Below, in pieces: positions 16,006 to 22,855 of a stretch of 64,000 nucleotides of DNA. This DNA comes from Pacificimonas aurantium (GTDB taxonomy: Bacteria; Pseudomonadota; Alphaproteobacteria; Sphingomonadales; Sphingomonadaceae). Positions within the stretch are counted from its first letter, which is position 1. Every line of letters begins with the position of its first letter. Position numbers and translations under genes: made by a program. The notes under the pieces are model-generated. The model did not search any database. It saw nothing but the letters and a program-made list of their open reading frames with translations, and had not been told where the DNA came from. The stretch is taken from NCBI RefSeq assembly GCF_020092905.1, contig NZ_JAGSGB010000001.1, positions 372,001 to 436,000 on the forward strand, given 5' to 3'.

Positions 16006-16196
16006 TCGGGCAGTCCCTCAACGTAGTCCCCAACAAGATTGGGCTGCCGAACCGTCCGAATGGCCGAAGCATAGGTCCTGAGCACCCAGGCTTTTCCCAC
16101 GTTGGCGTTCGGGCCGCTGAGCATCTTCCCCTCCGCGTTAGCAATCATCTTTACCAGCTCAAGCGCCACGGCTTCCGGCGATTCAGCGTCTGCCAT
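16002..16196 (-). CDS. Small antisense prophage gene, 64 aa
   Basis: This is one of very few minus-strand genes in the prophage. The product begins MADAESPEAVALELVKMIANAEGK and ends RQPNLVGDYVEGLPD. The ribosome site gggag lies 6 nt before the ATG. The longer frame upstream is a shadow of the holin-like gene. The protein is a soluble two-helix polypeptide of unknown family. It converges on the minor tail gene, sharing stop-codon bases, and its 5' end faces the lysis genes, so its promoter must lie in or near 16197-16260. Possible roles are transcription or lysis control, or a moron; none is shown. Confidence 0.6.
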   Translation of the reverse strand: MADAESPEAVALELVKMIANAEGKMLSGPNANVGKAWVLRTYASAIRTVRQPNLVGDYVEGLPD

Positions 16197-16260
16197 AAGT
16201 TTCTCCCGTCTGCTGGCGGACGCCCTCCCGCGACCGCTACTACCCATAAAACAGCTCACC

Positions 16261-16563
16261 ATGACCCAGGTGGCAACCGAAATCGGCTCAACGACGACCG
16301 GCCTCGCCGGGATCTTCGCCTCGGCGGAGAACCTCGCAGGCATCGCTCTCTTCAGCCTGCTCTTCGTCACCATCTGCTCGATGGTGCTGGTCGTCGCGAT
16401 CGCGCGGCTGTGGCGCGGTGCGGCAAAGGACAACCGGGAGGCCGCGCGCCTGCTGGCCGGCGAGCTCGATGAATCGGATCGCATCCACAGCCAGGCCATC
16501 TCGGGCATCCTCGCCGAGTTGGCGGCGATCAAAGAACATGTCCGCGGAACTGCCCGTGCTTGA
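16261..16563 (+). CDS. Holin-like membrane protein, 100 aa
   Basis: The ATG at 16261 is chosen because the longer frame (from 16102) overlaps the antisense gene and lacks a better site. The product has a hydrophobic stretch at about 26-47 (GIALFSLLFVTICSMVLVVAIA) after a Thr/Gly-rich N-terminus and a helical charged C-terminus, consistent with a single-pass protein. It opens a compact cluster that ends in a muramidase, so it is probably part of lysis (holin or spanin-like). The ribosome site is weak. Confidence 0.55.
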   Translation: MTQVATEIGSTTTGLAGIFASAENLAGIALFSLLFVTICSMVLVVAIARLWRGAAKDNREAARLLAGELDESDRIHSQAISGILAELAAIKEHVRGTARA

Positions 16564-16735
16564 GTGGGTCGGCCGCCGCATCGAGAGCTGGTTCGACGCC
16601 TCGTTCGACGCCGCCGTTTACGGCACGGCGGCAAAGCGCGCCGCCGACCGCCGCCAGGACGTCCAGTCCGTAATGGACCGGACCGGCATCGCCCGAGATC
16701 CGGCGCTGAAGGGCATACTGGAGAGGTACAGGTGA
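16538..16735 (+). CDS. Small prophage protein in lysis cluster, 65 aa
   Basis: The ATG at 16538 lies within the end of the holin-like gene (about 26 bases overlap) and the TGA overlaps the next GTG. The sequence is amphipathic (EWVGRRIESWFDASFDAAVYGTAAKRAADRR), without a membrane helix. No family is recognised. Position suggests an accessory lysis or regulatory protein. Confidence 0.5.
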   Translation: MSAELPVLEWVGRRIESWFDASFDAAVYGTAAKRAADRRQDVQSVMDRTGIARDPALKGILERYR

Positions 16736-17139
16736 TCGGGCTGCTGCTCTTCTTGCAGCTGGCGACGGCCGTCGGTGCGCTTTTCGCCGCCTTCGGCTTC
16801 AGGGACTTCGTGCTCGAAGCCTGGCGCGGCGGCGGACTGCGCGGGGTGGTCGAATCTCCCTACGCGCAGCTCTCCGGCCTGCTCATGTGCCTGATCCTGC
16901 ACCTGTCGATCGCCGACGTCCGTATCCTCTTCGCGCTGCCCGAATATCTCGCAGCGATGCGCGCGCTCGCCCCTTGGGAGCAGGCCGTGGTCGTGGCGAA
17001 CGAAGGCTTTGCCACGCTGATCCTCATCCTTCTCGTAATCCGCCGCAACCAGGCGGCCGAGGCGCTTCCCCGCCGGCGCTATCTCGCGCTCGGTGCCGCC
17101 CTCCTTGCCTGTGCCGGCCTTGTCAGGTGGCTGCTATGA
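16732..17139 (+). CDS. Multi-pass phage membrane protein, probable holin, 135 aa
   Basis: GTG start at 16732, overlapping the previous stop. At least three, probably four, hydrophobic segments are visible: about 2-20 (LLLFLQLATAVGALFAAFG), about 46-66 (LSGLLMCLILHLSIADVRILF), about 86-102 (FATLILILLVI) and about 115-134 (YLALGAALLACAGLVRWLL). It directly precedes, and overlaps, the muramidase gene. That makes it the best holin candidate of the cluster. Confidence 0.6.
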   Translation: MIGLLLFLQLATAVGALFAAFGFRDFVLEAWRGGGLRGVVESPYAQLSGLLMCLILHLSIADVRILFALPEYLAAMRALAPWEQAVVVANEGFATLILILLVIRRNQAAEALPRRRYLALGAALLACAGLVRWLL

Positions 17140-17684
17140 CCTCTCTTCAGAACATCATCGACGGCGTGATCGAGCGCGAGCGCGGTTTCGTCGATCATCC
17201 GGACGATCCTGGCGGCGCGACCAAGTACGGCATCACCGAGCGGAACGCCCGGCTTGACGGTTACGAAGGCGACATGCGCGACCTGCCGCGTAGCCGCGCC
17301 CATGACATCTACTACCGGAAGTATGTCGTCGCGCCGGGCTTCGACCGGTTGCTCGAGATCATGCCGCGCGTCTGCGCCGAAGTCGTCGACAGCGGCGTCA
17401 ATGCCGGGCCGGGCCGCTCCGCACGCTGGCTGCAACAGGGGCTGAACCTCCTCAACCGGAAAGGCCGCGACTTCGCCGACCTCGTCGTCGACGGCGACAT
17501 CGGCCCGAAGACACGCGCCGCCCTGGCCGAGCTGAAGGCCCGGCGCGGCGCGGCCGCCGAGGAGCTGCTCGTCCGGACGCTCGATGGCCTCCAGTTCCGC
17601 CACTACGCCGAGATCACCGAGCGCGACCCGGGCTTCGAGAGCTTCTTCGTCGGTTGGATTCTTCACCGCATCCAGAACGCATGA
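17136..17684 (+). CDS. Endolysin: GH108 N-acetylmuramidase with peptidoglycan-binding domain, 182 aa
   Basis: The ATG at 17136 overlaps the previous stop by 4 bases. The N-terminal domain has the GH108 signature: I..VI.RERGFVDHPDDPGGATKYGIT (catalytic Glu in RERG at about residue 14), then RAHDIYYRKYVVAP. The middle (VDSGVNAGPGRSARWLQQGLN) and C-terminal part (VDGDIGPKTRAALAEL) match the PG_binding_3 module. It cleaves the glycan strand to release virions. There is no signal peptide, so a holin is needed, and the upstream gene can supply it. Confidence 0.9.
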   Translation: MTSLQNIIDGVIERERGFVDHPDDPGGATKYGITERNARLDGYEGDMRDLPRSRAHDIYYRKYVVAPGFDRLLEIMPRVCAEVVDSGVNAGPGRSARWLQQGLNLLNRKGRDFADLVVDGDIGPKTRAALAELKARRGAAAEELLVRTLDGLQFRHYAEITERDPGFESFFVGWILHRIQNA

Positions 17685-17732
17685 TCCACGCGCGGATGCG
17701 GTGCCGCGCGACCATTGAGAGGGAGAACGACT

Positions 17733-18161
17733 ATGTCACTGACCCACAAGCTCGATCGCGGCTGTCTAGCGATCGGCACGGCAATCCTGCTGCTTCTGGC
17801 GGCCATTCCGCTTGCCGCCTGTGGAGGCACCGGCCTGTCCGGTGTGGGAGGGGCGCTCTCCAACGACAGGCCGGTTCTCGCCGAAACCGACACCGATGAG
17901 CAGGTGCTCGCGAACGCCGAACTCGTCTTTGCGAACTCGGTGGAGCTTGCGATCGATGCCGTCGACAGCGGCGTCCTCGTTCCGGGCAGCGAAACCGGGG
18001 ACCGCGTCCGCCAGGCGCGGCTGAAAGCCTACTCCGCCATCCTGAAGGCCCGGCAGGCGCAGGAGCTGGGAGAGGGGAAGTCGGTGAAGGAGCTGGCGCT
18101 GCTGGCGCTTGCCGAAGCCAACGCCTTCTCGGCCATCGTCGACGCCTTCACTCCCGGCTGA
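17733..18161 (+). CDS. Prophage lipoprotein, 142 aa
   Basis: The ATG at 17733 follows gggagaac; an upstream TTG in frame is less likely. Signal sequence MSLTHKLDRGCLAIGTAILLLLAAIPLAAC has a lipobox-like LAAC with Cys at about 30. The remainder is helical and Ala-rich (ANAELVFANSVELAIDAVD, EARLKAYSAILKARQAQELGEGKSVKELALLALAEANAF). It follows the endolysin, where outer-membrane spanin lipoproteins are encoded, but it is longer than a typical Rz1. A spanin or other membrane role is inferred. Confidence 0.6.
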   Translation: MSLTHKLDRGCLAIGTAILLLLAAIPLAACGGTGLSGVGGALSNDRPVLAETDTDEQVLANAELVFANSVELAIDAVDSGVLVPGSETGDRVRQARLKAYSAILKARQAQELGEGKSVKELALLALAEANAFSAIVDAFTPG

Positions 18162-18218
18162 TCCGCCCCTGCAACCCCGCTTCAACCTGCCTTGCACCCG
18201 CATTGAAAGGACAACGTC

Positions 18219-18404
18219 ATGAAGACTGCCGCCATCCTCGCCTTCGCCGAATTCGCGCTGAAGGCCATCGAAAGGGTCCTCGACTTCATCGAGGACGCCA
18301 AAGAACTGAACGCCTCCGAAGGCGAAGAGCTGAAGGGCAAGCTGAGGGATATCCAAGCGCGCGCCGACACGGCGAATAGCCGCGCCGATTCCCTGGGTAT
18401 CTAG
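18219..18404 (+). CDS. Small helical prophage protein, 61 aa
   Basis: A good ribosome site (aaaggac) precedes ATG 18219. The whole protein is one predicted amphipathic helix or coiled coil (EFALKAIERVLDFIEDAKELNASEGEELKGKLRDIQARADTANSRADSLG). It is the last gene before the presumed right end. No family is recognised; a lysis or end-of-genome accessory is possible. Confidence 0.55.
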   Translation: MKTAAILAFAEFALKAIERVLDFIEDAKELNASEGEELKGKLRDIQARADTANSRADSLGI

Positions 18405-18563
18405 TCAGACGGACTGGGGCTTCAGCCCCTCCCAGGCAGAGAACTGCGACCTGCGCCGAGCGACTGCAGAAACGGATACAGCGCAGGGGGCTTGGCATCC
18501 CGATCCGCCATGAAACAGTCGGACGAAGCTGCCACCGCTCATTCTTCGCAATAACCAAACGGG

Positions 18564-18571
18564 TTCGAATT
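18564..18571 (+). repeat. TTCGAATT repeat, copy 1 (possible transposase site)
   Basis: Eight-base palindrome embedded in ggttcgaattgg. A second copy occurs at 18622-18629, 58 bases to the right, nearer the presumed end. Paired sites near an end resemble the transposase-binding sites of Mu-like phages, but no consensus is available to test this. Confidence 0.4.
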
Positions 18572-18621
18572 GGTCTCTAAGACCGCGTTCACGCGGTGCG
18601 GCTTCCCGGCCGAATTAGTGA

Positions 18622-18629
18622 TTCGAATT
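18622..18629 (+). repeat. TTCGAATT repeat, copy 2 (possible transposase site)
   Basis: The second copy, inside gattcgaattttt, is 14 bases from the presumed terminus at 18643. With copy 1 it gives two similarly spaced motifs in the terminal 80 bases. Confidence 0.4.
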
Positions 18630-18630
18630 T

Positions 18631-19836
18631 TTGAACCGCTACATCCTCGTGCCGGCTTGGGACGAAGCAGAGGTCATCGGCCCGATGCTGAGGCATCTGA
18701 CAGCGACGCTGGCGGGCGAACGCTTCGACGTCTTCGTCGGCGTCTACCCGAACGATCCCCAGACCCGCTCCGCCGCGGCGGCGGTTCCCGACGGTCGCGT
18801 TCGCATCGTCACCGTCGACAATCCCGGCCCGACAACGAAGGCGGATTGCCTGAACGGCCTGTGGCGCGAAATGGTCGCCTCAGAAGCAACTCTCGGTGCG
18901 CCCTACAAGGGCATCGTTCTCCACGATGCAGAGGATGTCGTGCACCGGGACGAACTTGCGATCTTCGATCATTTGCTTCCGCGCAAGACGATGGTGCAAC
19001 TGCCTGTCGTCCCAATCCTAGACAACGGCCCTCAATGGGTCGGCGGCACCTATGCCGACGAGTTCGCCGAGAATCACGGCAAGAACCTGATCGTGCGGGA
19101 ATTTTTGGGCGCCGCCCTGCCATCGGCGGGCGTGGCCTGCTGTTTCGAACGAGGTGCGATCGGCGACGTTGCCGCCAGTAGGAAGGGCGCGCCCTTCGAT
19201 CCCGCCTCCCTGACCGAAGACTATGAACTGGGGATTCGCATCTCTCGCCGGGGAAAGGGCGCGTTCGTGCGCCTGCCTTCCGCAAATGGCGGCGAGGCCG
19301 TCTCGACTCGCGAGCATTTTCCCGCCGACTTCGACGCGGCCTTGAAACAGCGAACACGCTGGCTCGTCGGCATCGCCTATCAGGGCTGGGACCGGCTGCG
19401 CTGGGACGGCTCGCTTGCAGACAAATATATGTTCCTGCGCGACAGAAAGGCACTGGCGAGCGCGCCCGTCATCCTGTTTGCCTATCTGGGGCTCGCGCTT
19501 GGCGTCCTGTGCATGAGCCTCCGTGAGGTCGTCCCGGAGTTTTCGCACTTCCCGCCGATTGCGGAACAGGGCTCGCTGCTTCTTGGCCTGCTTACCATCA
19601 CAAGCGTCGCCCTTGTCTGGAGAACGGCAATCCGGGTTGCGTTCACCTGGAGCCAGCACGGCGCCGTTCAGGGCCTCCTTTCCATTCCCCGCAGCGTCGT
19701 GTCCAACGCCATCAGCATGGCCACCGCCGCCCGCGCCGCGGGCATATGGATGCAGCTCATAATCCGGCGAAAGCCCCTGGTCTGGCACAAGACCCGGCAT
19801 CGATTCCCGGCAGACGACGCCCTGTGCGGCCCCTGA
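18631..19836 (+). pseudogene. NfrB-like glycosyltransferase, 5' end lost to the prophage, 401 aa left
   Basis: GT2-type catalytic features are intact: VPAWDE start of the donor-binding strand (about 7-12), LHDAED (DxD-like, 98-102), TEDYEL (195-200) and QRTRW (240-244), followed by membrane segments at about 272-292 and 313-335. Members of the N4-receptor NfrB-like family normally begin with one or two membrane helices and about 60-70 residues before VPAWDE; these are absent. In this frame TAG and TGA stops lie at 18616-18621. The only start is a TTG in presumed phage sequence. So the gene looks cut by the prophage end. A shortened product is still possible. An NfrA-like gene overlaps its 3' end. 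Confidence 0.7.
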
Positions 19837-21023
19837 TCGGCCTTTCGCTGCTCGCCGCCGCCCTCGCCATCTGGGTCTGGCTGCGGCTTCCCTTTGCGGC
19901 AGAGCGGTTCGCGGACCTGTACGGCGGAGCCGACGCCCAGGCGTCGCCCGAACCCGCGCGCGATCCCGGTTCGGATGCTGTCCCTCCTCCCCGCGAAGAG
20001 CCCGTTTTCGATCTCCTCGCCGACATGCCGGGAGGAGAGTTTGCCGAGCCGCGCCTTCCGACCTTCGGTGGCCCGCCGAAGCTTGTGGCACCCCGCTTGC
20101 CGGTTCGCGTGTGCGAGTTCGCTCCGGGCGAACGCAGCGCGCCCGAGCAATCGGTGAGGCGTGCAGCGCAGACTGCGGACCTCACCAGCCCCGTCGCCGC
20201 GTCGTTTGCGCCGTCTGGAGCTGAAGAGGCCCGCGAGCCTTCGCCCTTCGCCCGTGCAAAGCGAGCCTACGAGCTTCTCCTCGAAGGACATCGCCGCGCT
20301 GCGGCAGCAGAGTTTGACGCTGCGCTGGCTGCCGAGCCCAGCCATCCGGCTGCCGCCAGTTGGAGGGCACAACTGGCCGTCCTCAATCGGCGCTTCAGAG
20401 TGAATGGCTTCGCATTGCACCGCCCCGGTCCGTCTCCGGCCGATCCCGCGTCTCTGCCGGGACTGGGCGGCAGCCAGCAGGCTGTCGCTGCGCGGTTCAC
20501 CCCGGACCCGCTGGCGGCCAGGCCGGTCTTCGGATCACTTCGTTATACGCGGAGCCCTGGAGCTACAGGCTCTCAGGAGATCGCGCCAGGGATCGGCTGG
20601 CAGCCGTTGGGGCCGAACGGGCCCGACCTTGTTGCGGAACGGCGCCTCGCTTTGAGCGGCGGAGAAAATCTGTGGCAGTTCAGGCTTTCCGGCGGCCTTA
20701 CGGCGGAGGATCCGACTGGTCTCACGCTCAGCGCCTATGCGGATGCCGGCATGGCCGGGCTTTCGGACCCTATTCTCTTTGCCGGCGGGCATGGCTTCGC
20801 CGGCTACCGGGTCCTTCCGAACCTGATAGCGGGGGGCGGTCTATGGAGCGGCTGGCAGGACGGCGACGGGCGGCAGCCATTCGTTGAAGCGGGGCCGCAG
20901 CTTCGCGCAAGGCTCTCGCTCGGTTCGGCGACCCTGTCGGCCTTCGCCAGCTATCGCCTGCGTGTGGCAGGGGACAGCAACCCGGCCTCCGGACCGGTCC
21001 TGACCCTGGGTGCGACCTACTAG
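19746..21023 (+). CDS. NfrA C-terminal-like outer membrane/exopolysaccharide protein, 425 aa
   Basis: It overlaps the glycosyltransferase by about 90 bases; an alternative GTG start at 19824 would give MRPLIGLSLLAAALAIWVWLRL as an N-terminal anchor. After that helix comes a Pro/Ala-rich linker, a TPR-like helical piece (about 170-208, AKRAYELLLEGHRRAAAAEFDAALAAEPSHPAAASWRAQLA) and a beta-rich C-terminal region (about 290-425) ending in LTLGATY, like an outer-membrane barrel fragment. The N4 adsorption protein A C-terminal family and the gene pairing with an NfrB-like enzyme support an exopolysaccharide-secretion role. It probably depended on the now-disrupted upstream promoter. Confidence 0.6.
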   Translation: MDAAHNPAKAPGLAQDPASIPGRRRPVRPLIGLSLLAAALAIWVWLRLPFAAERFADLYGGADAQASPEPARDPGSDAVPPPREEPVFDLLADMPGGEFAEPRLPTFGGPPKLVAPRLPVRVCEFAPGERSAPEQSVRRAAQTADLTSPVAASFAPSGAEEAREPSPFARAKRAYELLLEGHRRAAAAEFDAALAAEPSHPAAASWRAQLAVLNRRFRVNGFALHRPGPSPADPASLPGLGGSQQAVAARFTPDPLAARPVFGSLRYTRSPGATGSQEIAPGIGWQPLGPNGPDLVAERRLALSGGENLWQFRLSGGLTAEDPTGLTLSAYADAGMAGLSDPILFAGGHGFAGYRVLPNLIAGGGLWSGWQDGDGRQPFVEAGPQLRARLSLGSATLSAFASYRLRVAGDSNPASGPVLTLGATY

Positions 21024-21101
21024 CGACAGGATGAGCGGAATCGCGCGCCCCCGCCGCCGCAACGGTGGCGAGCGGTCATGCTTGTCGTTAAGCCCTTCCG
21101 C

Positions 21102-22019
21102 ATGGACATCTATCTGCCGATCGCGGAACTGAGCGTGAATGCCGCCGTGATCGTCGCCCTTGGCTTTGCCGTGGGCATGATGTCCGGCCTGTTCGGCGTC
21201 GGCGGCGGGTTTCTCACGACGCCTCTCCTCATGTTCTACGGTATCCCGCCCGCGGTAGCCGTGGCCTCTTCGGCCACTCAGGTTACGGGCTCGAGCGTGT
21301 CGGGTGCGATGGCGCATTTCCGCCGCGGCGGCGTCGATGTGAAGATGGGCGCCGTCCTCGTCGCGGGCGGCGTCGTGGGCGCGGGTATCGGCTCGGTGAT
21401 TTTCCGCGCGCTACAGAATATCGGCCAGATCGATGTCACCATCACCCTGATCTACGTCTTCTTTCTGACGCTCGTCGGCGTGTCGATGCTCGTCGAGACG
21501 ACCCGCACGCTCCGCCGGCAGGCGACCGGCCAGAAAGCCAAGAAGTCGAAGCGCCGCGGATCGATCCTTTCCGCCCTGCCGGGCCGGATGCGGTTCCGCG
21601 CCGCCGGGCTTTACATCTCGCCCCTCGCCCCGTTCATCATCGGCCTGCTCGTCGGCGTGCTGACCTTCGTCATGGGCATCGGCGGAGGCCTCATCATGGT
21701 GCCCGTGCTCATCTACATGCTCGGCATGTCGGTGACGGCCGTCGTGGGCACGAGCCTTTTTCAGATCGTCTTCACAACGGCAGCGATCACGCTGCTGCAC
21801 GCCGTACAGTCGAAGACAGTCGATATCGTGTTAGCGGCCCTCCTCCTTGTCGGCGGGGTCATCGGCGCGCAGGTCGGTGCGCGCGTGGCGATGAACCTGC
21901 CGGCCGAGAAGCTTCGCATGGCGCTTGCCATCCTGGTTCTTGTCGTCGCGATTCGGCTGCTGATCGGGCTGACCTGGCAGCCGGAGAACCTCTACAGCGT
22001 CGACGTGGTCGGCATGTGA
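21102..22019 (+). CDS. TauE/SafE-family membrane permease, 305 aa
   Basis: The ATG at 21102 gives MDIYLPIAELSVNAAVIVALGFAVG; an earlier ATG at 21078 adds eight polar residues. Eight hydrophobic segments are visible, with the two family motifs GLFGVGGGFLTTPLLM (N-terminal half) and GIGGGLIMVPVLIYMLG (C-terminal half). The middle loop is basic (GQKAKKSKRRGS). The family exports sulfite, sulfonates or related organic anions. It is directly coupled (TGATG) to a TIGR02186-family gene, a pairing seen in alphaproteobacteria. Confidence 0.85.
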   Translation: MDIYLPIAELSVNAAVIVALGFAVGMMSGLFGVGGGFLTTPLLMFYGIPPAVAVASSATQVTGSSVSGAMAHFRRGGVDVKMGAVLVAGGVVGAGIGSVIFRALQNIGQIDVTITLIYVFFLTLVGVSMLVETTRTLRRQATGQKAKKSKRRGSILSALPGRMRFRAAGLYISPLAPFIIGLLVGVLTFVMGIGGGLIMVPVLIYMLGMSVTAVVGTSLFQIVFTTAAITLLHAVQSKTVDIVLAALLLVGGVIGAQVGARVAMNLPAEKLRMALAILVLVVAIRLLIGLTWQPENLYSVDVVGM

Positions 22020-22798
22020 TGCGCAGTTTGAAGCCCCTCTTCGTGCTGCTCGCCGCCCTCTGTTTCATTCCGGCGCCGGCAGGGGCGCAGGACCGCGCGA
22101 TTCCGCCGCGTCTGATTGCAGACCTGTCCCAGTCGCGGATCGATATCGTCTACACCTTCGCCGGCGCCGAACTGCTGGTCTTCGGCGCGGTGCAATATGC
22201 GGATGGCCGGCTGCCCGAAGAGTCGCCCGATGTCGTCATCGTGGTGCGCGGGCCGCCGCAGTCGATCACGGTTCGGCGCAAGTCGCGTGTCCTCGGTCTA
22301 TGGCTCAATACCGACTCCGTTCGCTTCGAAACCGCGCCAAGCTTCTTTCGGGCGGCGTCCAGCCGGCCGATCCTCGACATGGTCGACGAACGTACCGCAG
22401 CCATTTTCGAGTTGTCGCCGGAATTCCTGCAGCTTTCCCCAACCGGCGCCGACCCCGACAAGGTCGCGACGTTCGAAGAGGGATTTCTCCGGTCCCGGAT
22501 CGAGGCGGCACTCTATGGATCGAGTCCGGACGGCGTCGATCTGGTCGAGAATGTCCTCTACCAGGCACGTATCGACATCCCCAGCGCGGTTCCCGTCGGC
22601 ACCTACACTGTCGAGATCCACCTGATCCAGGACGGCGAAGTGGCCGCGTCGACCACCCGCACCATCGACGTCGAAAAGTCCGGGTTCGAGCGCGACGTCT
22701 ATGTCGCGGCGCAGCGCGAGAGCCTGGCCTATGGCATCGCGTCCGTCGCCCTGGCACTGATCCTGGGGTGGACCGCGAGCGCCGTGATCCGCCGCTAA
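22019..22798 (+). CDS. TIGR02186-family membrane-anchored periplasmic protein, 259 aa
   Basis: The ATG at 22019 overlaps the permease stop. It has a signal peptide (MRSLKPLFVLLAALCFIPAPAGA), then a beta-rich periplasmic domain with SRIDIVYTFAGAELLVFGAV and VVIVVRGPPQSITVRRKSRV, and ends with a C-terminal membrane helix (about 236-256, YGIASVALALILGWTASAVI). This is the TIGR02186 layout. The function is unknown; gene coupling implies it assists the TauE-like permease. Confidence 0.8.
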   Translation: MRSLKPLFVLLAALCFIPAPAGAQDRAIPPRLIADLSQSRIDIVYTFAGAELLVFGAVQYADGRLPEESPDVVIVVRGPPQSITVRRKSRVLGLWLNTDSVRFETAPSFFRAASSRPILDMVDERTAAIFELSPEFLQLSPTGADPDKVATFEEGFLRSRIEAALYGSSPDGVDLVENVLYQARIDIPSAVPVGTYTVEIHLIQDGEVAASTTRTIDVEKSGFERDVYVAAQRESLAYGIASVALALILGWTASAVIRR

Positions 22799-22855
22799 CC
22801 GTTCCTTAGGCGCGCTGCGCTACAAGCTCTGGAAAGACCAGAGTGAGGCAGGTGC

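Larger units (their letters stand above)
1..18643 (+). mobile_element. Mu-like transposable siphoprophage, late (head, tail, lysis) half
   Basis: Nearly all genes here run rightward with overlapping starts and stops. The head block matches Mu-type families: gpI-type protease with nested scaffold, DUF2190-type decoration protein, capsid, DUF1320/gp36, gpG-type virion morphogenesis, gp37-like. The tail has a tube, a frameshifting chaperone and a long tape measure but no sheath gene, so a siphovirus of the B3/D3112/RcapMu kind fits better than a Mu-type contractile phage. Transposase, repressor, terminase and portal are not in the window and should lie to the left. The right boundary at about 18643 is inferred from where host-type sequence resumes inside a glycosyltransferase gene and from end-like repeats there. 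Confidence 0.85.
18405..18643. other. Presumed right terminal region of the prophage, noncoding
   Basis: About 240 bases lack a convincing gene. There is a small stem (GGGGC..GCCCC near 18415-18428), then AT-richer sequence with repeated TTCGAATT motifs (18564-18571 and 18622-18629) and a third AATT at 18612. Read inward from 18643 on the minus strand the end begins TGTAGCGGTTCAAAAATTCG, which has the TG start typical of transposable-phage termini. Host-type coding sequence (VPAWDE motif) resumes immediately after. The exact terminus and target duplication cannot be checked without the left end. Confidence 0.5.

Noticed and set aside
18286-18558. 90-aa minus-strand open frame near the prophage end
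   Set aside because: No ribosome site, basic low-complexity composition, and it overlaps the last plus-strand prophage gene.
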